Shown piece by piece: positions 1 through 7,908 of a stretch of 64,000 bases of DNA. Below the pieces are notes generated by a model that saw only the letters and a program-made list of their open reading frames with translations, was not told where the DNA came from and did no database searches. The stretch is from Sphaerisporangium rubeum (GTDB lineage Bacteria; Actinomycetota; Actinomycetes; Streptosporangiales; Streptosporangiaceae): assembly GCF_014207705.1 (NCBI RefSeq), contig NZ_JACHIU010000001.1, positions 7,432,501 to 7,496,500 on the forward strand, written 5' to 3'. The position numbers were made by a program, and so were the translations under genes. How positions within the stretch are numbered: the first letter of the stretch is position 1; each line of letters starts with the position of its first letter.

Positions 1-1
1 G

Positions 2-316
2 GGGATCGCGCGGGTACGGCACCGCGCGCCGTGCGAGCAGCGTCCCATCGCGGCGGGGAAGGCGCTCCACCGCCTGCGTGCCAGCGGCGAGTGGCGTGCG
101 CACGCGCCGCTGCTGGTCTCGGCGGAGCCGTCCGACACCTGGCGCGAACTGTGCTGGCGGTTCTTCGTCTACCCCGGCCGCACGGCCGACGGCACCCCGG
201 CCGAGGTCGTCTTCGCGGTCTACCTCACAGGCCGCCGGGCTCCGGTGCGGGTGGGAGTGATGGAGCTGGAGGGGAACGGTATGCGTGAATCTATCGGAGT
301 ATCGGCTGTGCGCTAG
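2..316 (+). CDS. C-terminal 104 residues of an unidentified protein (5' end outside window)
   Basis: An open frame enters the window at base 2 and runs without a stop to TAG at 314-316. It has no internal ATG near its beginning, so the start lies upstream of the window. Its codons have the strong G/C third-position bias of the neighbouring genes, and the other two forward frames give Arg/Pro/Gly-rich nonsense. The visible part contains a beta-rich stretch with WRFFVYPGR and EVVFAVYLTGRRAPVRVGV. I do not recognise the family. Two hairpins separate it from the convergent ATPase gene. Confidence 0.6.
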   Translation, partial: GIARVRHRAPCEQRPIAAGKALHRLRASGEWRAHAPLLVSAEPSDTWRELCWRFFVYPGRTADGTPAEVVFAVYLTGRRAPVRVGVMELEGNGMRESIGVSAVR

Positions 317-331
317 ACAGCGTTAGACAGC
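314..331. repeat. Direct repeat TAGACAGC x2, ten-base period
   Basis: TAGACAGC occurs at 314-321 and again at 324-331, overlapping the stop codon of the first gene. It opens a stretch rich in CTAG tetranucleotides (313, 333, 434, 446, 490), which are usually scarce in actinomycete DNA. The role is unknown. Confidence 0.6.
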
Positions 332-367
332 TCTAGGCCGCACACACATGGTCGCGAGTACGTCTGT

Positions 368-412
368 CGTGGTGCCGGTCGGCCGACCGCCGATCGGACG
401 GCCGGCACCACG
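368..412. terminator. Hairpin between convergent genes
   Basis: Eleven-base perfect arms CGTGGTGCCGG (368-378) and CCGGCACCACG (402-412) enclose a G+C-rich loop that can itself pair. There is no T-run, as is common for actinomycete terminators. It lies past the 3' ends of both flanking genes. Confidence 0.6.
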
Positions 413-419
413 AATTCAG

Positions 420-463
420 CTCTCTACGGCTCTCTAGCTTCCCCTCTAGAAAGCCGTAGAGAG
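420..463. terminator. Long hairpin downstream of the AAA ATPase gene
   Basis: Arms at 420-437 and 446-463 pair over 17 of 18 positions (outer 12 perfect, one C/A mismatch, five more pairs) around an eight-base loop. It lies 27 bases past the stop of the minus-strand ATPase and can terminate from either side. The arms contain CTACGG/CCGTAG, which recurs as a small palindrome upstream of the same gene, so a protein-binding role is also possible. Confidence 0.6.
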
Positions 464-489
464 GCCAATGGGGACGGACACCTCGCGCG

Positions 490-1671
490 CTAGACCGGTT
501 GCGCGCGGAGGAACCGGCCGAAGTGCGGGACGGTGAACGCGATCAGGCCGCGCTCGGCGCTGTAGATCAACCCTTTCTTGATGAGGCTGTCGCGGGCCGG
601 GGACAGGCTGGACGGCTTGCGGCCGAGCCGCTCGGCGACGTCGGCCGTCGGCACCGGCTCGTCGCCGACCGAGGCCATCGCGTGCATGTAGTCGCGCTCG
701 GCGGGGGTGGCGCGCTCGTACCGGCTGCCGAAGAAACCCACGGCGAGCTCCTCCTCGGCCTCGGGAGCGGCCACCCGGACGTCGTCGGCGGTGATGGGGC
801 TGCGCGGTGCGAGATCCCAGGCGACCTTGCCGTACGCCTGGACGAAGTAGGGGTAGCCGTCGGCCGCTTCGTACAGCGCGTCGAGCGCGTCGGGGGTGAA
901 CTCGACCTCCTCGCGCTCCGCGGGGGCGATGAGCGCCAGGTCGGCGGCGTCGCGGTCGAGGCGGTCGATGCGCGCGTACCGGAAGAGGCGCTCGGAGTAG
1001 CTCTTGCTGGCGCTGAGCACACCCGGCAGGTGAGGAAGGCCCGCGCCGACCACGATCAGCGGGCCGCCGCTCTGGGACAGCTCGTGGCAGGCGGCGCACA
1101 GGGCCGAGACGTCGGGGGCCTGGATGTCCTGCATCTCGTCGATGAACAAGGCGATGCCGACGCCGAGGTCGGTGGCCACCGACGCGGCGTCCACGAACAG
1201 CTCGGTGAGGTCGATCTCGAGGTCGCCGGAGTCGGCACGGCCCCGGCCGGCCGGGACGTCGATGGCCGGCGACCAGTGGGAGGTGCCTTTGGCGGCGGCC
1301 GGGTCACGCATCGCGAAGGCCTTGAGCACGCCGAGGAACTCCTCGATGCGCTCAGGCGCGCGGTGCCGGGGGGCGAGCTCTCGGATGGCCATGTGGAGCG
1401 CCGCGGCGACCGGCCGGCGGATCGACTGCTCGGGACGCGCCTCGATCTTGCCGGTGCCCCAGAGCCGCTGGATGGCCATGGACTTGAAGGTGTTGAGCAG
1501 CACGGTCTTCCCGACTCCGCGCAGCCCGGTGAGGACCATGCTCCGCTCGGGACGGCCCCGGGCCACCCGCTCCAGCACGACCTCGAACTGTTGCAGCTCA
1601 CGATCGCGTCCGGCGAGCTCCGGCGGACGCTGCCCCGCACCCGGGGCGTAGGGATTGCGCACGGGGTCCAC
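490..1671 (-). CDS. AAA-type ATP-binding protein with C-terminal winged helix
   Basis: A 393-residue STAND/Orc-like ATPase of unknown cellular role. The Walker A motif GLRGVGKT is near residues 49-56, Walker B ALFIDE near 174-179, followed by a sensor-like VVGAGLP. The last ~70 residues (SPAERD-like to the end) look like a winged helix that could bind DNA. I chose GTG at 1671 because the N-terminus VDPVRNPYAPG resembles what I recall for this actinobacterial family and TACAGT lies eight bases before it. An ATG at 1803 with a GAGGGG ribosome site would add 44 residues and remains a real alternative. The gene is single and divergent from the peptidase lipoprotein. Confidence 0.85.
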   Translation of the reverse strand: MDPVRNPYAPGAGQRPPELAGRDRELQQFEVVLERVARGRPERSMVLTGLRGVGKTVLLNTFKSMAIQRLWGTGKIEARPEQSIRRPVAAALHMAIRELAPRHRAPERIEEFLGVLKAFAMRDPAAAKGTSHWSPAIDVPAGRGRADSGDLEIDLTELFVDAASVATDLGVGIALFIDEMQDIQAPDVSALCAACHELSQSGGPLIVVGAGLPHLPGVLSASKSYSERLFRYARIDRLDRDAADLALIAPAEREEVEFTPDALDALYEAADGYPYFVQAYGKVAWDLAPRSPITADDVRVAAPEAEEELAVGFFGSRYERATPAERDYMHAMASVGDEPVPTADVAERLGRKPSSLSPARDSLIKKGLIYSAERGLIAFTVPHFGRFLRAQPV

Positions 1672-1679
1672 GCTCTCGG

Positions 1680-1685
1680 ACTGTA
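1680..1685 (-). promoter_or_regulatory. Probable -10 element TACAGT, leaderless start of the ATPase
   Basis: On the minus strand TACAGT ends eight bases before the GTG at 1671, with no Shine-Dalgarno between. It fits the TA-N3-T hexamer of actinobacterial housekeeping promoters. Confidence 0.45.
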
Positions 1686-1714
1686 TGACCGGATATACCG
1701 GCCGTCCTAGATTT

Positions 1715-1732
1715 CCGTAGAAAGGGCTACGG
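1715..1732. promoter_or_regulatory. Palindrome CCGTAG-N6-CTACGG upstream of the ATPase
   Basis: Six-base perfect arms flank AAAGGG about 45-60 bases upstream of the GTG start. The same hexamer pair is in the hairpin beyond the stop codon (420-463), and CTAGANNNCCGTAGANAG is shared by the two flanks. It could be an operator; if the ATG at 1803 is used, it is coding sequence. Confidence 0.4.
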
Positions 1733-1985
1733 CGTGTCGCGGAGGAGCGTGGCTCTGGAACCAGGCCGGTGACCGTGCGCACGGGTGCAGCGAGCGCCGC
1801 CATGGCACACCACCCCTCATCTGGGACCCCTCGGACCGAACCGGTGTTCGATCCGACTGCCAGAACTGTAGCGCCTCTTCGAACACGTGCGCGAGCACTC
1901 GCCGGTAAAAGGCACGACACAGACCGGCCACACATCCCTGCCGCCGAGGATCACAATCACGTCACGACCAGTCATGACGCAGCCG

Positions 1986-1991
1986 TACGCT
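1986..1991 (+). promoter_or_regulatory. Probable -10 element TACGCT, leaderless start
   Basis: TACGCT lies five bases before the ATG at 1997 and no ribosome site is present, so the lipoprotein mRNA is probably leaderless. Confidence 0.5.
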
Positions 1992-1996
1992 GGCGT

Positions 1997-2761
1997 ATGC
2001 CCGAGATTGGAAAGCCTCGTCACCTGGGTGTCCTGGCCCTGACCTGTGTCGCGGCGGCCGTCACCGCCTGCGGCGGCGCGGGGACCCCCGCGGCCGGCCC
2101 CACATCCGCGGCTCCCACGTCCGCTGAGACCACCTCCGCCGAACCCACGACGACCCCGCCGAGCCCGTCACCGTCGCCGTCCCCCACCGGCCCGCCGGAG
2201 TTCACCGCCAAGGTCTCCCCCGTCACCGCGAAGGAACTCGGCACGTCCTGGCGTCCCGGCTGCCCCGTCGAGCCGTCCGGCCTGCGCAAGGTCACCATGA
2301 CCTACTGGGGTTTCGACAAGAAGGCGCACACCGGTGAGCTCATCGTGCACCGCTCGGTGACCGGCGACGTGACCGACATCTTCGGCAAGCTGTACGAATG
2401 GCGTTACCCCATCACCCGCATGGAGAACATCGACGCCTACGAGGCCAGCGACTTCGACTCGATCGAGGCCGACAACACCTCCGCCTTCAACTGCCGCAAG
2501 GTCACCGGCGGCAGCGGCTGGTCCAAGCACTCCTACGGCAAGGCCATCGACATCAACCCCCGCGAGAACCCCTGGGTGGAGCCGGACGGCTCGGTGGCCC
2601 ACCGCAACGCCGAACGCTTCGCGACCCGGCCGCTGCGCAAGCCGGGGGTCATCAACCCGGGTGACCGCGTGGTGGACCTGTTCGCCGAGCACGGCTGGGA
2701 GTGGGGTGGGTACTTCAACGGAGCCAAGGACTACCAGCACTTCGCCAAGGGTGGCGGCTGA
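1997..2761 (+). CDS. Lipoprotein with M15-family (VanY-like) peptidase domain
   Basis: 254 residues. A signal peptide ends in the lipobox AVTAC with the lipidated Cys at residue 25, followed by a Thr/Ser/Pro-rich linker to about residue 75. The C-terminal half carries SKHSYGKAIDINP and WEWGGY...DYQHF, the zinc-binding His-Asp-His arrangement of M15 D,D- or L,D-peptidases that cleave peptidoglycan stem peptides. It should act outside the membrane on the wall. ATG at 1997 is chosen because it starts the signal peptide directly after a promoter hexamer; the longer frame upstream is unlikely. It is a single gene, followed by three membrane-protein genes on the same strand. Confidence 0.85.
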   Translation: MPEIGKPRHLGVLALTCVAAAVTACGGAGTPAAGPTSAAPTSAETTSAEPTTTPPSPSPSPSPTGPPEFTAKVSPVTAKELGTSWRPGCPVEPSGLRKVTMTYWGFDKKAHTGELIVHRSVTGDVTDIFGKLYEWRYPITRMENIDAYEASDFDSIEADNTSAFNCRKVTGGSGWSKHSYGKAIDINPRENPWVEPDGSVAHRNAERFATRPLRKPGVINPGDRVVDLFAEHGWEWGGYFNGAKDYQHFAKGGG

Positions 2762-2797
2762 TGGAGGATTCGGCCGTATTTGCGGTGGTTTGATGGC

Positions 2798-2803
2798 TAT
2801 GAT
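2798..2803 (+). promoter_or_regulatory. Probable -10 element TATGAT before the three-gene membrane cassette
   Basis: TATGAT lies eight bases before the GTG at 2812 with no Shine-Dalgarno, which suggests a leaderless message for the following overlapping genes. Confidence 0.5.
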
Positions 2804-2811
2804 CGCTGGCC

Positions 2812-3435
2812 GTGACGTCTCGGGAGCTGGTACCGCGGCGGGACGCGCCGCGGCGTAGGGCACCCGGGCCGTGGGTGGTGGTCACGGCCCTGTTGTTCGT
2901 GCTGGCCACGGTGCCGGCGCTGGCGTGGCCGGCCGGTGGGCTCGAAGAGGCGCCGCAGGATGTCGCGCGCCGGGGGGCCGGGGAGACGACCACGGGGCAG
3001 CGGTTCTCCATCACGCCGCGGAAGGCCGCGTACGTGGAGAAGGACCCGGCGCCAGGGCTCGGGGACGCCAGACCCGGACGGTTCCTGATGCTGGAGACGC
3101 GGGTCGAGAACGTGAGCCACGAGACGGCCACGGTGCAGGACCTGGCGCGACGGCTGACCGTGGTCCTGTCCCCCAGCGGGGCCTCGCTCACGTGGCTGGA
3201 GAACGGCACCGCGCGGTTCGTTGTCAGGGACGGTCGTCACGACCGCGACCAGCTTCAGCCGGGGCTTCCCGAGCAGGTCGCCATCGTGTACCAGGTGCCG
3301 GTACCGCTGCCTGACCCCACCCATGTCGCGGTCACCGTCGAGGACTCCGAGTACAGAGGTGGCTTCCGATCCTCCCTGTCGGAGTGGTGGGCCGGGGAGA
3401 CGCTGGCGAGGTACGACCTGGAGGTGACGCGATGA
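2812..3435 (+). CDS. Membrane-anchored protein of unknown function, cassette gene 1
   Basis: 207 residues. A basic N-terminus (RRDAPRRR) precedes one hydrophobic segment, about residues 20-40, giving an N-in/C-out topology or uncleaved signal. The rest looks like an extracytoplasmic beta-sandwich, with RFLMLETRVENVSHETATV resembling the strand pattern of DUF4352-type domains. The GTG start sits just after a promoter hexamer. The stop overlaps the next start (ATGA at 3432), so the genes are translationally coupled. The function is unknown. Confidence 0.75.
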   Translation: MTSRELVPRRDAPRRRAPGPWVVVTALLFVLATVPALAWPAGGLEEAPQDVARRGAGETTTGQRFSITPRKAAYVEKDPAPGLGDARPGRFLMLETRVENVSHETATVQDLARRLTVVLSPSGASLTWLENGTARFVVRDGRHDRDQLQPGLPEQVAIVYQVPVPLPDPTHVAVTVEDSEYRGGFRSSLSEWWAGETLARYDLEVTR

Positions 3436-4031
3436 TCCGCGCGGTCCTCGGGGTGCTGACCGCGGCCTCGCTGTTCGTGGCGATCGTCGTGGTGCAGCGC
3501 GCCACCCCGTCCGTCGACCAGCGGTACGGCCCCATCGTCTCGCGAGGCAGGCTCGGCGAGCAGGTCGACACCACCGCGTTCCGGTTCCGGGTGGACCGCG
3601 TGCAGCTCGCGACCTCGATCCGCATGACGGACGACTTCGGCTTCGTACGCGACCCGAGCAGCACGTCCGGCGTGTGGGTGGTCGTCTGGGCCACCGTCGT
3701 GGCGACACGCGAGGAGATGGCCGTCCAGGGCACCCGGCTTCGCACGCCGGACGGCACGGAGTACCTGGCGAACAGCTCGATCTTCTCCACCTTGGACAAG
3801 ACGCCGCTCCAGCCGGGGATCCCGATGTACGGGCCCATGCTGTTCGAGATCCCCGAAGACCGGCTGGCCGGGACCTGGCTCGCCGTACGTCGGCACAGCG
3901 GCGGCGCGAGAGCCCTTGACACGCTCGGCCCCGCGATCGACGTCGATCTCGGCCTGTCCGCCGAGTACGCCGCGCGTCTGGTGGCCGATGCGCCGCCGTC
4001 GCTGACCGTGGGACAGGTGCAGGCGTTGTGA
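3432..4031 (+). CDS. Membrane-anchored protein of unknown function, cassette gene 2
   Basis: 199 residues, starting at the ATG that overlaps the previous stop. One N-terminal hydrophobic helix (residues 2-22) leads into an outer domain containing FRFRVDRVQLATSIR and GVWVVVWATVVATREEM, again like a secreted immunoglobulin-like (DUF4352-type) fold. Its stop overlaps the next GTG (GTGA at 4028). The three proteins share layout but not clear sequence identity by eye. They may form a complex at the membrane surface; that is inference. Confidence 0.75.
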   Translation: MIRAVLGVLTAASLFVAIVVVQRATPSVDQRYGPIVSRGRLGEQVDTTAFRFRVDRVQLATSIRMTDDFGFVRDPSSTSGVWVVVWATVVATREEMAVQGTRLRTPDGTEYLANSSIFSTLDKTPLQPGIPMYGPMLFEIPEDRLAGTWLAVRRHSGGARALDTLGPAIDVDLGLSAEYAARLVADAPPSLTVGQVQAL

Positions 4032-4591
4032 GCCTTCGCGCGAACCTGCTGTACGGCCTCGGCCTGCTGGTGCTCGTCCCCGCGGTGCTCGCCGCCACGG
4101 TGCTGCCGTGGCGGGAGAAGTACGTCGCCTTCAGCGGGGAGGGGGCCACGGAGGTCGCAGCCGCGCGAGGCCAGGCGGCCCGGCACGCCGGGGTGGAGTG
4201 GCGGCTGGTCGAGGTCGAGGAGAGCCCGCCGAAGGACCCGTCACGGCCGCTGCCGCCGCGCACCAAGATAGCCGTCATGCTGATCTCGGCGCGGCCGCTC
4301 ACCGAGGCCGCGAGCAAGTGGTTCGGCCAGAAGACCGGTTCCTGCAAGTTCCTCGCCACGGACGCGGCGGGACGCGTCTGGAGCCCGGCGACGCGCAGTG
4401 ACCTGGTCGAGCGTTCCGACTACGCGATGACCTGCCGCGCCTTCGACGCCGACTACAACATGGTCCCTCTGCCGGTGGGCCGCACCCTCACGATCCAGGT
4501 CGTGTACGTCGTGCCGGCCGACGCGTTCCCGACGCTGTCGTCACAGATCCGGCTGTCGCCGGACCCGGTCACGATACGGCTGGCGCGGTAG
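4028..4591 (+). CDS. Membrane-anchored protein of unknown function, cassette gene 3
   Basis: 187 residues with an N-terminal hydrophobic helix (about residues 7-25) followed by WREKY and an outer beta-rich domain (VEWRLVEVEES, IAVMLISARPL, TIQVVYVVPADA). Two Cys residues in the outer domain could form a disulfide. GTG start overlaps the stop of the preceding gene. The 3' end overlaps the convergent membrane-protein gene by 23 bp. The function is unknown. Confidence 0.75.
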   Translation: MSLRANLLYGLGLLVLVPAVLAATVLPWREKYVAFSGEGATEVAAARGQAARHAGVEWRLVEVEESPPKDPSRPLPPRTKIAVMLISARPLTEAASKWFGQKTGSCKFLATDAAGRVWSPATRSDLVERSDYAMTCRAFDADYNMVPLPVGRTLTIQVVYVVPADAFPTLSSQIRLSPDPVTIRLAR

Positions 4592-5843
4592 CCGCGGGAG
4601 AAACCCTGTCCCGCGGAGCGGCCGGCCGCGCGGGGACCGCCGCGGGTCCGGCGCGGCGCAGAGCCAGGTCGAAGGCGGCGGCGAGCAGGCAGATCCGCAG
4701 CACCTCGTGCAGCAGGTCCACCGGGAAGGTGACCGCACCCTCCCACATCTGCCACCACAGCGTCTCGTGCGGGCCGACGAGCCGGGTCAGGGCCATGAAA
4801 CCGACGGCGGCGAGGGCTTCGATCATGACGTAGGCGAGACAGAACACCAGGTAGAAGACCAGGCCGCTACGCAGGACGAAACGCAGGCCGTTGGCCACGG
4901 GGACGTACTTGTCGCGCAGGCCGCGCGAGAAGAACTCCGCGGTCACCCGCACAGGAGCGGGAAGGCGGCGCCAGAGTCCGGAAAGACGCGGCTCCAGCCG
5001 GGTCCCCTCGATGACCTTGGTCTCGTCGGTGACGGAGGACCCGTGAACGACGGCCGCCATCGCGAGCCACACCAGCGGCTGCAGCAGGCCGTCGCCGAGT
5101 TCGGCCCGGTAGGGGGCGAGGAAGGCCCACGCCTCCTTCAGCTGCGGCACCAACGGGACCAGGTCGGCGAGCCCGGTGAGATCGGCCCAGAAGACCCGGC
5201 CGGTCAGCCAGTCGACGCCGCCGCCGATCCAGTTGCCGAGCGAGATGATGCCGAAGTACATCCACATGCACTCCAGCACGCTGTTGCCGAAGCCGAGCAG
5301 GCGGTTGCCGAACGTGTCGTACAGGCGCTCGCAGCCGGCCTTCAACCCGTAGATGACGAGCGTGACGACGACGATCAGCACGTTGACGTCCATCAGGTCC
5401 AGCAGCACGGCGCCGGCCTCGGGGTCGATCTCGGGACGCATCTCGGTGAACAGGCGCAGGAAGGCGCGTACGTCCTCGACGAACAGGCCCCACGCGCTGT
5501 AGAAGACCAGGAACGGCAGCAGTGTGTGCGCGATGGCGTCGACGAGGCGGCGTTCCCGCTGGTCCTGGGTGAGTGTCGTGTTCGTGACGGTGCCGAGTGC
5601 GCGGCCCACGGTGTTGAGCATCGCGATGTACGCGGCGAGGGTGACGAGGACGCCGAGGCTGAGGACGGCGAAGCCGGCGTAGGCCTGCCAGCCTCGGGGC
5701 TCCGACAGGCGGACGGCCAGCAGCAGGACGCCTTGGTGGGCCAGGCGGCCGAGCGTGTAGAAGAAGGCGAGGGGCAGGAACAGGCGTGCCGCCAGCCGTA
5801 CCGTGTCGTACGGCAGGCGGATCGGGGAGAGTGAACCGTCCAT
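4569..5843 (-). CDS. Polytopic membrane protein, unknown function
   Basis: 424 residues with several strongly hydrophobic segments spread over the length (for example LFLPLAFFYTLG, AYAGFAVLSLGVLVTLAAYI, VLIVVVTLVIYGL), so an integral membrane protein. No catalytic motif stands out. ATG at 5843 (MDGSLSPIRL) is chosen because the upstream extension would run through the divergent NUDIX start; no clear ribosome site is seen. It converges on the three-gene cassette with a 23-bp overlap. Confidence 0.75.
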   Translation of the reverse strand: MDGSLSPIRLPYDTVRLAARLFLPLAFFYTLGRLAHQGVLLLAVRLSEPRGWQAYAGFAVLSLGVLVTLAAYIAMLNTVGRALGTVTNTTLTQDQRERRLVDAIAHTLLPFLVFYSAWGLFVEDVRAFLRLFTEMRPEIDPEAGAVLLDLMDVNVLIVVVTLVIYGLKAGCERLYDTFGNRLLGFGNSVLECMWMYFGIISLGNWIGGGVDWLTGRVFWADLTGLADLVPLVPQLKEAWAFLAPYRAELGDGLLQPLVWLAMAAVVHGSSVTDETKVIEGTRLEPRLSGLWRRLPAPVRVTAEFFSRGLRDKYVPVANGLRFVLRSGLVFYLVFCLAYVMIEALAAVGFMALTRLVGPHETLWWQMWEGAVTFPVDLLHEVLRICLLAAAFDLALRRAGPAAVPARPAAPRDRVSPAATAPAVS

Positions 5844-5897
5844 CGCGTGTCGGATGCTAGCGAACCCCGGAGTGCGCGGACGGGTGGTTGCGGCAGG

Positions 5898-6785
5898 ATG
5901 GAAGATGTGGCGTCCGGGGATGGAGACGGTTGGGCTCTGTGCGCTGAGGGGCACAGGCACTGGGGGCTGCACGGCGCCTCGGGGTTGCTGGCCGTCCACT
6001 TCGACTCAGGCGGCGTGCCGCACGTGCTGATGCAGCACCGCGCGTTGTGGAGCCACCACGGGGGGACGTGGGGGTTGCCGGGGGGTGCGCTGGACAGCCA
6101 TGAGGACGCGGTGTCCGGGGCTCTGCGGGAGGCGCTCGAAGAGGCGGCGCTGCTGGCCGACGCGCTGCGGGTGCTCGGGGTGTACACCGACGACCACGGC
6201 GGCTGGTCGTTCCAGACCGTGATCGCCGAGGCGGCCTCGCTGCTGCCTGCCGTCCCGGCCAACGGCGAGAGCATCGCGCTGCGGTGGCTGCCGGCCGACG
6301 AGGTCGGCGGTGAGCAATTGCATCCGGGGTTCGCGCGGACGTGGCCGAAGATCCGTCCCGCGCTGCCACCGTCCGTCGTGGTGCTGGACGCCGCCAACAT
6401 CGTCGGCGCGCGGGCCGAGCACGGCTGGTGGCGGGACCGCGCGGCGGCGGCGCGGCGGCTGCGGGACGCGGTGGACGCGGCCGCGGAGCAGGGGCTGCGT
6501 CCGCCGGAGGGGTTCCCCGCGCCGGCCACGTGGTTCCCGCGGGTGGTGATGGTGGTCGAGGGACGCGCCAGGGGGCTCACGCCGGTCCGGCGTGTCGAGG
6601 TGGTGGAGGCGCCTGGCGAGGGGGACGACACGATCGCCGGCACGGTGCGGGAGATCAGGGAGAACAGGCCGCACGAGAAGGTGCTGGTGGTGACGGCGGA
6701 CCGTGAGCTGCGGCGCCGGGTGACGGCGCTCGGCGCCGAGGTGGCGGGGCCGGGTTGGCTGCTTGGGCAACTTCCAGCAACATGA
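5898..6785 (+). CDS. NUDIX hydrolase fused to a NYN/PIN-like domain
   Basis: 295 residues. The N-terminal half is a NUDIX domain: GGALDSHEDAVSGALREA followed by LEEAA fits the Nudix box, with Ala replacing the usual late Gly. The C-terminal half begins VVVLDAANIVGARAEHGWW and ends with VVTADRELRRRV and GPGWLL, the acidic pattern of NYN/PIN-type nucleases. The protein may hydrolyse a nucleotide or capped RNA end and cut RNA; the substrate is unknown. The ATG at 5898 is preferred because the longer frame starts only four bases from the divergent gene; neither has a clear ribosome site. Confidence 0.8.
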   Translation: MEDVASGDGDGWALCAEGHRHWGLHGASGLLAVHFDSGGVPHVLMQHRALWSHHGGTWGLPGGALDSHEDAVSGALREALEEAALLADALRVLGVYTDDHGGWSFQTVIAEAASLLPAVPANGESIALRWLPADEVGGEQLHPGFARTWPKIRPALPPSVVVLDAANIVGARAEHGWWRDRAAAARRLRDAVDAAAEQGLRPPEGFPAPATWFPRVVMVVEGRARGLTPVRRVEVVEAPGEGDDTIAGTVREIRENRPHEKVLVVTADRELRRRVTALGAEVAGPGWLLGQLPAT

Positions 6786-6879
6786 CGGGTGTAGCGTCGG
6801 GGGACGTAGAACGACTACCAAGGCGGCCGTTTTGCCTGTAGCTCCTCCCAGATACCGCTATTTCGTACTGAATCACTAG

Positions 6880-7908
6880 ATGAACGACCGAAGTACCCTC
6901 GACTGGGCAGCCGAGCCGGACAGCCCTGTCCCGCCGCCGACGTGGGGCAGGCGTGCCCCGGAGGCGCAGGTCCTCCCTTGGGTGTTCGTGGCCCTGGTCG
7001 GGTTCCTCTTGCTCGGCAACCTGCTGCTCGCCCCCCACCTGACCGCACCCGCGCTGCGCACCTGGTCCACGATCTTCGTGGCGATCTGCGTGCAGGCCGT
7101 GCCGTTCCTCGTGTTCGGCGTGGCGCTCTCCGCCGCGATCACGACGTTCGTCCCCCGGTCGCTGTGGACACGGCTGCTGCCGGCCAAGCCGTACGCGGCG
7201 GTACCGGTCGCCGGAGCGGCCGGCGTGGTGCTTCCCGGCTGCGAGTGCGCCTCGGTGCCGGTGGCCGCGGGGCTGATGGCCCGGGGGGTCACCCCGGCGG
7301 CGGCCCTGGCGTTCCTGCTGTCGTCACCCGCGGTCAACCCGGTCGTGCTCGTGGCGACCGCGGTGGCGTTCCCCGGCCGGCCCGAGATGGTGCTGGCCAG
7401 GTTCGCCGCCTCGCTCGCCGTGGCCGTACTGGCGGGCTGGCTGTGGCAACTGCTCGGCCGGCCCGGCCTGCTGCGCGTGCCGGTGCGGCCCGAGGTGGCG
7501 GGGAGGTCGCGCGTCGCGTCGTTCGTCGCGGCCATGCGGCACGACCTGCTGCACGCCGGCGGGTTCCTGGTCGTCGGCGGCCTGACCGCCGCCACACTCA
7601 ACGTCGTCGTGCCGCGCTCCTGGCTGGACGCGGTCGCCGGCAATCCCTGGCTGTCGGTGCTGGTGCTCGCGGTGCTCGCCGTCGTGCTGTCCATCTGCTC
7701 CGAGGCCGACGCCTTCGTCGCGGCGTCGCTGACGGCGTTCTCCCCCACCGCCAAGCTCGCGTTCCTCGTGGTGGGGCCCATGGTCGACCTGAAGCTGATC
7801 GCGCTCCAGGCGGGGACGTTCGGCCGCGCGTTCGCGGCGCGGTTCGTGCCGCTGACGTTCACGCTCGCGATCGCCATGAGCGTGCTGGCGGGGTGGGTGC
7901 TGCTGTGA
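6880..7908 (+). CDS. Permease of the DUF318/UPF0718 family
   Basis: 342 residues with about eight to ten membrane segments. The characteristic LPGCECASVPVA motif (Cys-x-Cys within a membrane segment) identifies the DUF318 permeases, a family that includes the organoarsenical exporter ArsP, but the substrate here cannot be told. The stop overlaps the GTG of the next gene, a partner that regularly accompanies this permease. I see no Zur-box palindrome in the 94-base upstream gap. Confidence 0.85.
   Translation: MNDRSTLDWAAEPDSPVPPPTWGRRAPEAQVLPWVFVALVGFLLLGNLLLAPHLTAPALRTWSTIFVAICVQAVPFLVFGVALSAAITTFVPRSLWTRLLPAKPYAAVPVAGAAGVVLPGCECASVPVAAGLMARGVTPAAALAFLLSSPAVNPVVLVATAVAFPGRPEMVLARFAASLAVAVLAGWLWQLLGRPGLLRVPVRPEVAGRSRVASFVAAMRHDLLHAGGFLVVGGLTAATLNVVVPRSWLDAVAGNPWLSVLVLAVLAVVLSICSEADAFVAASLTAFSPTAKLAFLVVGPMVDLKLIALQAGTFGRAFAARFVPLTFTLAIAMSVLAGWVLL

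Larger units (their letters stand above)
1672..1996. other. Divergent intergenic region, 325 bp
   Basis: This stretch holds the promoters of the divergent ATPase and lipoprotein genes and the CCGTAG/CTACGG palindrome. An in-frame extension of the ATPase reading frame runs through most of it, with an ATG at 1803. I see no other gene. Confidence 0.6.

Noticed and set aside
4707-5834. A long plus-strand open frame (375 codons) across the membrane-protein gene
   Set aside because: Glu/Gly/His-rich composition without hydrophobic core; it is the antisense shadow of a gene with strong codon bias on the other strand.
6786-6879. A Zur operator before the DUF318 permease
   Set aside because: No TGAAAAT-type palindrome is found.
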